A stretch of 64,000 nucleotides of DNA, taken from assembly GCA_020186115.1 (NCBI GenBank), contig WSYJ01000009.1, forward strand, positions 434,001 to 498,000, given 5' to 3'. Positions 29,301-38,635 of the stretch are shown here, piece by piece (the stretch's first letter is position 1; each line of letters opens with the position of its first letter). The position numbers and the translations under genes are program-made. The notes under the pieces were generated by a model that did no database searches, was not told the origin of the DNA, and was given only the letters and a program-made list of their open reading frames with translations. The DNA is from Histomonas meleagridis (lineage: Eukaryota > Parabasalia > Tritrichomonadida > Dientamoebidae).

Positions 29301-29883
29301 CGTTCTCTCCATTGAAGACAGTTGCTTCAAATTCTGTGGTTTATTACCATCAATCGAATTGAATAGTTTACTCACAATTTACGGTGATATGCACTTTTAC
29401 GGTTGCGTAAACTTGATAAATGTGAGCATGATTCAATTGAAAACCGTTCCCTATGAATCCTCACAAATATTTTCGGGGTGCACCAATCTGACACGTTTAA
29501 TTTTGCCTTCGGTACCACCTGAAACATTTAACCCAAATACTTTTGGTAGTTTTGAGCAAAGACTTTTCTTATGTTTGCCAGATGAAAATGCATATCCAAG
29601 CTATCAAATTGATTGCTTAGGAGATGAATGTATCGAAAACTCATGGAAAGGAATTAATATATACATTGACCAAGAATACAAAGACGTGTGCAATGGCGTG
29701 ACAGCGTTCTCTGTGAAAATTGACGTTTTGGCAATAGTTTTAGGCGTTACAATACCTGTGGTAGTGATTGTTGCAGGTGTGGTCACTTTCGTCTTGATAA
29801 GAAAGAGAAGAAAGAGACTGGAAGCGGAAAAAATAGAAAATACGCCGCAAATGCAGATCAAAATTTTGGAAGAATATATATAA
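26353..29883 (+). CDS. BspA-like leucine-rich-repeat surface protein
   Basis: A predicted type I membrane protein of 1176 residues. A short hydrophobic N-terminus (MFFILPVITFSVVEIL) may serve as signal peptide. Residues about 60-1070 are some 40-45 TpLRR/LRR_5 repeats of 22-24 residues with the motif C-x-SL-x-x-I-x-LPNL-x-x-I-x-x-x-AF. A Cys-containing cap (CLPDENAYPSYQ) precedes a single transmembrane helix near 1130-1155 (IVLGVTIPVVVIVAGVVTFV), then RKRRKR and a short cytoplasmic tail. BspA-like proteins are a large trichomonad surface family implicated in adherence. I chose the ATG at 26353 because the frame's first codon upstream is GTG. The core uses TTA almost exclusively for Leu, unlike the ends. 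Confidence 0.9.
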   Translation: MFFILPVITFSVVEILVDKEIIGRGDDFLLALKDAESSVKSIDFSYVDVISGELVIPKKDEIYRYSDQIVEFSVSSNVIVPNGIFDFQCFYASPNIQRAVVNCSVDSLERFFIGCGKLRYAFILDAKEIGISCFNTCYNLIKVDLIGTAIISQGSFQQCSSLTHVYIPNATTIDYAGFAYCSSLLEVDGPKVEYVGVYGFFNSLSLKKITCTSILEIGYAGFYYTGLSNVTFSLLTTAGEACFYGSEIQTAEFNGLLETPYQFFEKSPKLEKVILSSVTHLGENSFLDCFYLTSIEIPNLETSESNTFMYATRLLEVSFLKLINISDRMFYGCSLLEHVDLPSALYVGESSFQLCVSITEIILEKVISVSNLAFSSARRLKTIKMSSLQYAGDTLFENCVSLDSLSLPSLINCSSNFLRNIDESLTSVDFQSLAEIPDGLFQDLMFLEDINVPNAKVIGNHAFQNILGLRSMSLPNAVIIKDFAFAWCENLAEIEFNKSTYIGSYAFYICTQLSGLKLPECKEISDYAFFNISALEYVELDNLEILGSYSFSTCEYLKNITFNNLKEMGDYVFSLDGHMMNISLPSLTKCGNYAFRECGIQKISLPNLTSLGRYAFNGCQSLKEVSLPVLTVLKEYTFYECINITEINFTSIIECENNVFIGMPKLTRISLPNLYKIGNNPFELSTSLEYIDFPKLEIAGDNFIAQMNCSVFSFPKLRQIGSYAFSNNNLNVTQIDLPNLEIAGDYFIYNCPRIQKIELLKLKQIGKYPFNYCNSLTEVNLPLLEAVDEGLFTDCEALQTINLPNVNKLSRNCFCNCSNLITINLPNLKTIVANSFVNCSSITKIDFPTVTTVESTPIIESCNSLKEICLNSLRSAPQNLFANVNTVETIELNNFQISTGYLFYNCVNLKNVIIPNIISLFDFDFYNCISLEQIKLDYLINMTGVSTFALCTSLKVVNFKNVSTIGPNAFENCTSLTNVTLPNVLSIEDSCFKFCGLLPSIELNSLLTIYGDMHFYGCVNLINVSMIQLKTVPYESSQIFSGCTNLTRLILPSVPPETFNPNTFGSFEQRLFLCLPDENAYPSYQIDCLGDECIENSWKGINIYIDQEYKDVCNGVTAFSVKIDVLAIVLGVTIPVVVIVAGVVTFVLIRKRRKRLEAEKIENTPQMQIKILEEYI

Positions 29884-31984
29884 TGACGTTTTTGCCGTTA
29901 ATAAAATACTGTTTAATATCGACTTTTTGCAAATTGATATGAAGTGATATCATTTGACATTTAAAAACACAAAAAAGAAAAATTATTAAGTCGTTTATAA
30001 AGTCTTTGTAACATAAAATGTTTAAATTAATTAATGATGAATAATTTATAAATGTTCTATAGAGCACAGACCATTTTTATTTCATAAATAAAGATATCAG
30101 ATTTAAGATTACCTCTGAATAATTCAGTTATTAATGATTGCTCAGTAAAAATCAAATTGAGCCTGCAATTTTATGAATAAAATTTCTAGAAACTTCAATC
30201 GGCGTAATATGGGTTTGGATACATTTCAGTTTTTTCTTCAAAGAAAAGCCAAAAGCGTAAGCAAAAAAAGAATGTGTACACTTAAGAGAGAAAATAACCA
30301 ATAATTTGATGGTTATGAAATTGATTATTAATTATGAAAAAAAGTCTTTTTATTTGAAGTTGCTTTATTACTTTAGATTGGTGTCTTGATGTACTAATTG
30401 CCATTAATTTAATTATTAGCTGTTTTGAAACAAATTTTGAATTTGAAAATCAATTTTCAAAAACTTCGTGTTCTTTTCCATATATGTACCAAAATTTGAT
30501 GTCTGCTTAGATATGTAAATAAATAGAAATATGTCATTTGGAAGATTACTGTAAATTCATAGGTGACATCATTGTTGATATGAAATATCTGTATTTCAAA
30601 GGAAGCGGTAAAAAAATTGAATACACATGTGATTTAAAGACGAAAGTTTGAATGCAAAATCGCTTGTCTGTGGCCTTGTTGAACTGCTTCAAATCGCTCG
30701 AGGGCCCTCTTAAGAATTCAATGTGTGTTTTCAATTCAGTGAACTTTTTCATTGAGATCTAAAAAACCGATGCACAAATTGACAGACGTTCTGGACTTTG
30801 TCCTAAACTCATTTCTATTTGCGTTCAATTTTGTGTGAGCCTCGTCCATTAACTAATTTTACAACGAGATCTCGTATTCAATTATGGAACGTTTTTCAAT
30901 AGTAATCCACAGATTGATTATTTTACAACAGAATTTTCAAAGAGGTTTTTGAAAATTTTGAATTGGTTTAGCTAAATTTTGGTTTTTGCAAAAATTTCAT
31001 GGTTATCCCCTAATTAGATCTCATTTCCAGCAGTACAAGTCACAGATTTAACAATAACAGCCGATGTACAACTTTGTTATTTGATTCTCAAAAATAATTG
31101 TAATCGATCGATATGGAATAATAATATTTTCTCAAATTGCATTTATGGGGAAATACTCTGAATTTACCCAGAATCAACATTAATACAAATTTAATTGCAA
31201 GAAAACTGATTTTGAATGAGAATATTGAAAATTGATGATATCAAGTTAATTTATGCAAAATAATGATGTTCACCATTTATAATTGTTTATTGTTTATGTA
31301 TTTGTATTGTTCATTCAATAATGATGATATTTTAATGAAAGATATATTATGTCAAAATCAAACCAAGAATGACGTTCCGAAAAAAATAAAAAAACGGCAA
31401 ATTTAATTTTTACCCTCAAAATTACACTAATTATGTTAAATAAATATAATTATATAATTGAAACTCTTTAGTCGATTTAAAGCAACTCGAAGCAATTTGG
31501 AAGTAATAATATTCATTTTATGCTAATATTACGTGACAGTTTTTGTAGAATTACCTTGCTCCGACGCTCACAGACAAAATTTTTTTAACAAAATTGAGAA
31601 TGAATAAATCTGGTTACATTATTTCAATTTCATAAATTCGATACAAAAAGGAACGGTTATAGGTTGTAGCGTGTGAAATTTGTGGCAGGAAATCAAAAAT
31701 AAAATATGAATTTTATGAAGCATGTGAATGCTTTTCGGTGTTTATATTGTAATTTCTTTTACCTTTTGATTTTGTAATATTTATACTACAATTAAAAGAA
31801 TTTATTTTGAATATAGACTGATATATCAATGTTTTTTTGCTTCCTGCGTTCCCAAAAACAGCTTTCAAAAAGTTATCTCACAACATTTCTTATTGATTAT
31901 TTTCTATATATCTCCATCTGAAAAGTTTCTGGTATTTGAAAAATTAATAGTTTACAATTTTGTAAAAATCTTCCAGAACACCGA
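29884..31984. other. 2.1-kb intergenic region; nothing recognised
   Basis: The longest gene-free stretch here. Base composition is AT-rich with a slightly more mixed section at 30650-30860. A 68-codon minus ORF at 30546-30752 shows no coding features. I find no cassette, tRNA, snRNA or repeat. Confidence 0.5.
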
Positions 31985-33019
31985 ATGTTAGCCAATGCAA
32001 ATCAACAGATCAGCCTGGTAGAAATCCAAAAGATACTACCAGAGCACCATTACCATTTTAAGAAGACGATTGGCGCTGGTGGTTATGGTACTGTTTTCCT
32101 TGTTCGATCAGAAAAATATAATCAAGATTTTTGCGTAAAGAGAATTAGTCAGCCAGAAACAGCATATGATGAAACAAAAAATGAGGCAACAACATTGTTT
32201 GGATTATGTCATCCGAATATTATATCGATGTATGAATTTTTTTTTGATGAATCATATACCAATTTGTACATAGTGTTAGAGTACTGTAGAGGAGGATCAT
32301 TAAAAGATGTAATTGAGAAAGAAGGACCCATTCATCCACCTAAATTATATTCAATTTGCTACCATATAATAAAAGCACTTTTACATTGCCATGAGCAAAA
32401 TGTTGCTCATAGGGACATAAAACCTGCAAATATTCTATTAGATAATTATGGAAGACCGAAACTTGCAGATTTTGGTCTGAGTAAGAAGTTAGAAAGGGGA
32501 GAAAAGGATAATAGTTACGCAGGTTCACATCCGTACATGGCACCGGAAATTATTAATCGACAGAAAGTAGATCCGTTCTTAGCTGACATTTGGTCGCTTG
32601 GGATCACATTCTATACGATAGCGTTTGGAAGGCTTCCATGGCTTGTTCACACTAAAGATGAATTGAACATAGCGATTAGCATTGGAAACTTTGCTTTCCC
32701 TTCCTATGCTGATTCAAGGTTCTGTCTTCTAATAAGATCAATGACAGCTGTAGATCCGGCGAAAAGGGCGCCGTTGTCAAAGCTTCTTCGATCACCATTA
32801 TTTGATGATATACATAAGTTTTCATATACTACACTTTATCCTTCGAATAAAAGAGAACCTGTTGGTAATTCAATGAGTCTAAGATCTAAAGGACTTTCGC
32901 CTACAGTTTCTTTTGGGAAAATTAGAATAGAGAAAAATAACGTGAGGACTTGCTCGGTTGGGAAAACAAGTTCGAGGAGGGGTCCTTTAGTACAGAAAAC
33001 CTTTGCTCCGAATGTTTAA
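31985..33019 (+). CDS. Serine/threonine protein kinase (CAMK-like)
   Basis: A protein kinase domain fills residues about 24-270. Visible elements are the glycine loop IGAGGYGTVF (29-38), the ATP-anchoring Lys 52 (CVKRI), the catalytic loop HRDIKPANILLD (142-153) with Asp 144, DFGLS (162-166), and APE (186-188). The kinase is therefore predicted to be active. The C-terminal 70 residues are basic and Ser-rich. HRDIKPAN and the GGSL hinge segment fit the CAMK/SNF1-related groups common in trichomonads. No regulatory domain is attached. Single exon, ATG start, isolated gene. Confidence 0.92.
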   Translation: MLANANQQISLVEIQKILPEHHYHFKKTIGAGGYGTVFLVRSEKYNQDFCVKRISQPETAYDETKNEATTLFGLCHPNIISMYEFFFDESYTNLYIVLEYCRGGSLKDVIEKEGPIHPPKLYSICYHIIKALLHCHEQNVAHRDIKPANILLDNYGRPKLADFGLSKKLERGEKDNSYAGSHPYMAPEIINRQKVDPFLADIWSLGITFYTIAFGRLPWLVHTKDELNIAISIGNFAFPSYADSRFCLLIRSMTAVDPAKRAPLSKLLRSPLFDDIHKFSYTTLYPSNKREPVGNSMSLRSKGLSPTVSFGKIRIEKNNVRTCSVGKTSSRRGPLVQKTFAPNV

Positions 33020-33967
33020 ATAAATCGTATAAATTGAGTCATTTGTTAAGTTTTTCTATGAAAGGTGGTAAAGAAGCTGCTTTATGTAATGTATTGCTAG
33101 CGTCAGAATTGAAGGTGTGAAATTGTAATAAAATCTGATAAAACTTGGAATTTCGTCATTAACTGTGTAAGAGAGGCCAGATGAAAGTAAGGGACATGAG
33201 CTTTATCTTCAAGAAGAAAAAAATTGAGCTTGGCGTTAGCCCTGAATCCTACACCAAAATCACAAGTTGATTTCTGATGATAAGAGGGCAAAATTGAATA
33301 AATTTTACCAGAAGTTTTCTTAGCTCTGAAATGAATTTGAATTTGAATGATTTTGAGTTTTCTACAACCTGGTTTGAATGTAATAGCTGATAAAACCGTA
33401 GATTTTATTCTACTTTTTCAAACAAAACACTCAGTCAGCGGTTTTTCTTGAGGGCTTTCCTTCCCGTGGCCATGATTTTGAAACGCGTTTATAGAAAAAT
33501 GCCTGGATTTACAGTGTATGAATAATTCAATGTAGATTCTGAATACTTGAAGATGTAAAATCCAAAAAAGATTATTTTGGTTTTTCAGCATGAAAGCTTT
33601 TTATTTGGAGGAAAAGTTTCACCAAAAAAAGAACCTGGACGATTCTATCATCAATGGCGAAAAATTTATGTGATGTTCATTTCAGATAGAAAAATGATTT
33701 AAAAAAAATAATGTTTTTTTACATTGATATCAAAGGTATTTAAGATCAAAAGAAAGTGGCTCTTTTCATTTTACAATTAAGTGTTTCTTGTTTAAACATA
33801 TTTTTTACATTATATACAAAATTTTATTTTTTAAGTAATTTTTTCCACAATTGCATAAAATATTATTTATAAAAATGATCACAAATTAAAGCATATAACA
33901 TTTGATAAAAAGCAAATAAATAATTAATTTTATTTACAATTTATGAAAGAATTTTTATTTAACAAAA
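33020..33967. other. Convergent intergenic; nothing recognised
   Basis: About 0.95 kb of 3' flank between the kinase and the ERV46-like gene. No ORF, RNA or repeat supported. Confidence 0.5.
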
Positions 33968-35095
33968 TTACAAATCTTTCCCGATTTTTCTCTTTCCTTC
34001 AATAGTTGAAAGAGCATTAAATGTTAGAGCATCGATTATTGCAGCGAATGAAAATGCTCCGCCAATAATTCCAGTCATTCTTATTAAGAAGTCCCTTAAT
34101 GGCATTCTCGTTTCTTTTGTTATCACTTTCATTGGTGAGAAATCGTAATAAAAATGAATTCCTGGCAATGCTTTTCTTGTCATATTAGTCAAATGCTTTT
34201 GTGAATACATAACAGAATAACGATACGAATCGATTTCTGTATTTCCAATATGTTTAGATGGAACAAAATGTAAATAATATGCAACAATCCATTTGTTGTC
34301 GCTTTCTGTTTTTGGTAATTCAACTGTCACTTTTTCAAGCGGCGGAATGAAATTTGGAAGTTTCTTACCAACGCGGAACTTGTTGATGGTATGATTTAAA
34401 GATGTGTTTAATGGAACGCTAGAAAGTTCGTGTGAATGTGTCTTCCCATTACTTGAGATGACATTTGATCCTAGACCAAAATGAAATACACCTGATCCAC
34501 GTTTGACTTTAAGAGAACCTTTAAAACGACATCGCTCTTGACCGAAATCAATATATCCTTCTTTGATACATTGTTCCCATCGATCTGCACCGAAATATGT
34601 CCATCCTTTTTTCTTGAACGCAACCATAACATCATGACAAGAATTGCAACAACTCCCTTGAGGGAGAGCACCATAACAAGAACCACAATATTTATCTGAA
34701 ACATTTAATTTTTTGTATAAATTGTTGTTATATCTTTTTTCCATAGCTTGCTCAATTGTAATACCTGATGAATCAAGACGTGTTCGAGTCATATTGTCAA
34801 TTATATCTGTTTTTGTTGATCCATCTGCCTCAAGAAGATCTAAATGAAGACTTGTACAAGAACTTTGAATTTCAATATCTATATCTATATAAATTTTTCT
34901 TGGGCTTTGTAATGAGTCATTATCTATTACGACATTTGATTCTGTTTTTGTTTTAAAGACATTTGATAATTGATCAATAAATAAAAAACTTATCCAAAAA
35001 ATTACCAGTAAACTAATAATACCTCCAGAAGTTGTTTGTATTCTTGCACTGTTATCTTTAAATTTTGGGAAAACATCGAATTTCCACAAAATCAT
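33968..35095 (-). CDS. ERV46/ERGIC3-like COPII vesicle protein, copy 1
   Basis: A cargo-receptor component cycling between ER and Golgi, normally partnered with ERV41. The architecture is complete: a short cytoplasmic N-terminus (WKFDVFPKFKD), transmembrane helix 1 (about residues 24-45), a large luminal domain with the Cys cluster CGSCYGALPQGSCCNSCHDV, the GVFHFGLG strand and GIHFYYDFSPM, then transmembrane helix 2 (GIIGGAFSFAAIIDAL) and a short tail. At 375 residues it is the usual length. A second, clearly diverged paralogue lies at 44932-46005. Confidence 0.9.
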   Translation of the reverse strand: MILWKFDVFPKFKDNSARIQTTSGGIISLLVIFWISFLFIDQLSNVFKTKTESNVVIDNDSLQSPRKIYIDIDIEIQSSCTSLHLDLLEADGSTKTDIIDNMTRTRLDSSGITIEQAMEKRYNNNLYKKLNVSDKYCGSCYGALPQGSCCNSCHDVMVAFKKKGWTYFGADRWEQCIKEGYIDFGQERCRFKGSLKVKRGSGVFHFGLGSNVISSNGKTHSHELSSVPLNTSLNHTINKFRVGKKLPNFIPPLEKVTVELPKTESDNKWIVAYYLHFVPSKHIGNTEIDSYRYSVMYSQKHLTNMTRKALPGIHFYYDFSPMKVITKETRMPLRDFLIRMTGIIGGAFSFAAIIDALTFNALSTIEGKRKIGKDL

Positions 35096-35209
35096 CTGTT
35101 TTATTTAAAAACGGTCTCCGAAAAATACGATCAAAGCTCATTGATTTTTTTTGAATTGTTTACAAAAAACGAAAACAATTAAAACAATCATATGATTTAC
35201 AAATTTGTA

Positions 35210-36034
35210 TTATGTTATTTCATCGTATACGCTTAAGAGACCAGATCTCTTTCTGTTGGCCGATATCATAATACATGGGATAACTTCGGCCAAAAGTTGT
35301 CCAATTGCAGTATTCAATAAACTTCCGATTCCATGATAGTTATCTTTTGAAGTAGCTCCAAAGACGTAGTAATAAAGAATTGTTGAGACTGCACGAATAA
35401 CTAGTGCTACAATTAATACTATTGACATTTTCAAAAACTTTAATCCGACTGATTTACTGTTTCCTAAAGCATATTTGAGCTTCTTAAAAATGTCTATACA
35501 AAAGTATAATATCAAAATCCCGCAGATGATATCTCTGGCTACTGCAATCCAAACTTCTGAAGCATGGAACGCGTCTTCTTTCAATGCAAAAATAAAGATA
35601 ATAAGAAGGACACCAAGGGCAAGAATTGTGGCATTAACAATAAAAGACCAAAGTGCAATTTTTTGGAAATAATTACTGGAATCATTCAATAACAAGTTTG
35701 CTGAAATTGAACACCAAAGGAAGAACATTAGTATATAAACTGCTGACATAAAATATCCTGGAATACCGCAAAATATTGCTGATAACTTACTTTGTGTTTT
35801 ATCAATTCCAAGTAAACATGCCCACACTAAATATCCAGCAAATCGCAAAAACAAGGTAATAATGTACATAATCTGAGAGCCTTTATATCCAGGAAGTTTT
35901 GGAGTTAGTGTTCTGAGATCTGGTAAAATACAGATGAGATAAACTATAAATAACAATAAGAATATAAAAGCTAGTAAAGAATATAAAATAATCCATCCTG
36001 TTTTGTTTTGGATTGCTTCTGATTCCAATAACAT
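35210..36034 (-). CDS. Seven-transmembrane protein, possibly THH1/TOM1/TOM3-like
   Basis: The product has 274 residues and about seven hydrophobic helices. The first is IILYSLLAFIFLLLFIVYLI. Loops contain LRFAGYLVWACLLGID, SAVYILMFFLWCSISANLLL, and LIVALVIRAVSTILYYYVFG. The pattern of an extracellular N-terminus, W/C in TM3 and an LRFxxxxxW segment recalls the THH1/TOM1/TOM3 (DUF1084) and related serpentine proteins, but the match is topological. No GPCR DRY motif is seen. It lies upstream of the ERV46 copy on the same strand, 115 bp away. Confidence 0.7.
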   Translation of the reverse strand: MLLESEAIQNKTGWIILYSLLAFIFLLLFIVYLICILPDLRTLTPKLPGYKGSQIMYIITLFLRFAGYLVWACLLGIDKTQSKLSAIFCGIPGYFMSAVYILMFFLWCSISANLLLNDSSNYFQKIALWSFIVNATILALGVLLIIFIFALKEDAFHASEVWIAVARDIICGILILYFCIDIFKKLKYALGNSKSVGLKFLKMSIVLIVALVIRAVSTILYYYVFGATSKDNYHGIGSLLNTAIGQLLAEVIPCIMISANRKRSGLLSVYDEIT

Positions 36035-36190
36035 CCAGCCTTTATTTTAAGGAGATTTTCTCACAATTATTTTCTTAATTGAACGAGAATATTTGACATT
36101 AGTAAAATCATTGAAATTTTTTCGTTACGACAAATATTTGAGGGCGGTTTTTTGATGTGATTAATGATGCATTAATTAGATTCTAAGCTA

Positions 36191-37688
36191 ATGCTCGATT
36201 TCTTGAAAAAGAATAAATCCATTAGTAGACCGCCTACTTCTGTTCAATCTTCTCGTGCTAAGAATATAAAATCGAATTTAATTCCAGAAAAATTAACAAT
36301 TCAAGATTACGTATGTTTTTTTTCTAACTTAGCAGTGTAATAAACTCATAGAACTAGATGAAAAAAACAATAAATATAAGGCCGAAATTGATAACATAAA
36401 AAAGCAAATCTTGAACATTGAAACCAAAAATCAAAATATTCAAAAAGAAATTTTGGTTTTAAAGGGATATATTGACAATGACACAGAAGTTCGGATGTCA
36501 AAAGCGATCGATGTTATATTAAATATGATCAAGAACTATTTAGATGCGACAAATGAAGTAACAAATAAAATTGAAACATATGAAGGAACAAAGCAAAAGA
36601 TGTACGAAGAATATCAACGCAAAAACGAAACATTAAAACAACTTCAAAACGATATAACCGATTTAAAGCAAAAAATAGAGAAAAACCGAATCACAATTTC
36701 TAATTTTAAGCAAACAATTGAACAAATTCAACAAGAAATCACTGAAAAAAATGAACAAAAAGACACATTAAAATCCCAAATTTCACAAATAAACACAAAA
36801 TCAGAAGAATTAAACATCAATGACATTAATAATCAATTAAATTCATTACAAACGAATTACCAAACAATTCAATCACAAAAAACAAATTTAGAAGAAAAAC
36901 TAAAACTTCTTCAAAGTGAAATACTTCAACACGAAAACGATTTCTCTGATTACAATTCCACATTTCAACAACTGAAAACGGAACTTAACACCAAAAAACA
37001 AAATCCTGCACTGAATAATCGTAATGACAACTTTATTAACGAGAACAAAATCACCAAACAAAACATAACCAAAATAAGAGAAACGTATGAAGAACTTCGA
37101 AGGCAATTACAAACAATAGAAATATCACAAAGTAAATACATCGAATCGATACAAGAAAACAAAAGCAAATTACAGACGTTACCTAATTCGCACAGTAATA
37201 ATAATCAGCAAGTGCAATTTGAAGTAATGAATCAAGCGCGACTCAAAGGTGAAAGTCAAGCGTTACTTCATAGACTTAAAGACGCGAACTTAAGTTATGA
37301 GAAAACGCAAAAAGAAATACAAATTTATTCACAAGAACTATCGAAAGAAAAGGAATTATCAATGAATAAGAAAACAATTCTCGCTGCAAAGATTAACGAG
37401 TCACAACAAATTATATCAAATGAAGAATCCGAAATAAGAAAAACTTCGACAGAAATTAACGAAATTAAACTGAAGTTAAATTTGATCAAAAATAAACAAA
37501 GCGCAATCAAGAAACTACAAAAGCATTTGCAGAAAACGGAGGCAGAAATTCAGAGCCTGTCGCAGAAACAAAAAGAAATTAAAAACTCGCAAAAGAAACT
37601 CCTCGAGAAAGAGAACGGAAATCACCAAAATCGCGCGACGCTGCCAAACGCAAAGGCAAACAGAACGAGGACGCTGCAGCTGGACTAG
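36191..37688 (+). CDS. Coiled-coil protein with a 22-nt intron
   Basis: Exon 1 (36191-36310) encodes 40 residues, beginning MLDFLKKNKSISRPPTS and ending LTIQDY. Exon 2 (36333-37688) encodes 451 residues, beginning QCNKLIELDEKNNKYKAE. Splicing gives a 491-residue protein. Unspliced translation stops after nine intron-derived codons, and exon 2 alone has no nearby ATG. From about residue 43 the protein is nearly continuous coiled coil with Gln/Lys/Glu-rich heptads, ending in a basic Asn/Arg-rich tail. The architecture suggests a cytoskeletal or scaffold protein, but I recognise no family. Codons become strikingly GC-rich in the last 100 bp. Confidence 0.82.
36311..36332 (+). other. 22-nt spliceosomal intron
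   Basis: The intron begins GTATGTTTTTTT and ends TCTAACTTAG, with a likely branch site in CTAAC only a few bases from AG. It is phase 0 and not a multiple of three. Removal fuses a 40-codon ATG-started exon to a 451-codon open frame. Confidence 0.88.
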
Positions 37689-37772
37689 AGTATGAGTAAA
37701 ATTTGGGTTATGTTACGAATTTGTAGTTTAGTAAATGCTGGTGTTGTGAATGAAACGGGCTATGGATTGGTG

Positions 37773-38174
37773 GAAAATGCTTTTGTCGGTGTTTGATGAA
37801 TAAAACTTGAAGTTGCGATTTAGCGTTTGAGTTTAGTGTGATATTTGTCTCGCAAATTTATAATGTGTAAATGTTCCGCATTAAAAATTTAATGGAACAC
37901 AAAACAGAAAATGTTTTTGTCGGTGTTTGATGAATAAAACTTGAAGTTGCGATTTAGCGTTTGAGTTTAGTGTGATATTTGTGTCGCAAATTTATAATGT
38001 GTAAATGTTCCGCATTAAAAATTTAATGGAACACAAAACAGAAAATGTTTTTGTCGGTGTTTGATGAATAAAACTTGAAGTTGCGATTTAGCGTTTGAGT
38101 TTAGTGTGATATTTGTGTTGCAAATTTATAATGTGTAAATGTTCCGCATTAAAAGTTTAATGGAACACAAAACA
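37773..38174 (+). repeat. Three tandem 134-bp repeats with an internal hairpin
   Basis: Three nearly identical units start at 37773, 37907 and 38041. Each contains an imperfect stem-loop (first copy 37872-37899): TGTTC, a CG bulge, CATTAAA, a 2-nt loop, TTTAATG, GAACA. Differences between copies are few (for example TGTCTCGC versus TGTGTCGC, and a changed loop in copy 3). They lie between the coiled-coil gene stop and the SMC6 start. Function unknown. Confidence 0.9.
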
Positions 38175-38635
38175 GAAAATGCTTTTATAATGTAATTTGG
38201 CAAGTACAAAGCTATGTTTTATTTTGTGGAATTTGAAGATTTGATTTCGAAAATTTGATGATTAAAAAGAATTTAAGTATTTCGATTTGGTATTAGCTTG
38301 TCATGTAGGAGCACTTATTTGAGTTTAATGTGATATTTCTGCTACAAATTTGTAATGTGCAAATGTTTAACAATAAAAATTTGGTGAAACACAAAAAAGA
38401 GGGTGCCTCTGTGGCGTGGTGGAGTAAAACCTTGGTTAGGTTTTATGTTGGAATTTAGTTGCGATCCATGGCATTTGATCTGGAAAATTTGATGATGAAA
38501 TAGATTGCGACGTAATTCGATTTAACATTAATTTTAGGCATTTTTTTATATCAAAACACTTATTTGATTTTATTGTATGTTTGCAAAATGTGAATTAGGA
38601 GATGTGATTTGACAAAGTCTGCTCGACTAAAAATT
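38175..38635. other. Upstream flank of SMC6 with a decayed repeat copy
   Basis: Positions about 38316-38395 resemble the second half of the 134-bp unit (GTTTAATGTGATATTTCTG; then a hairpin-like AACAATAAAAATTTGGTG), now diverged. The rest is AT-rich with no other feature. Confidence 0.55.

Noticed and set aside
30546..30752. 68-codon minus-strand ORF in the 2.1-kb gap
   Set aside because: No family similarity, no promoter motif, and no neighbouring evidence of transcription.
37773..38174. Tandem repeats as a CRISPR array
   Set aside because: Whole 134-bp units are repeated with no variable spacers, and the genome is eukaryotic.
38609..38635. TTG-initiated N-terminal extension of SMC6
   Set aside because: Eukaryotic initiation at TTG is unlikely, and the ATG at 38636 gives a normal SMC6 N-terminus.
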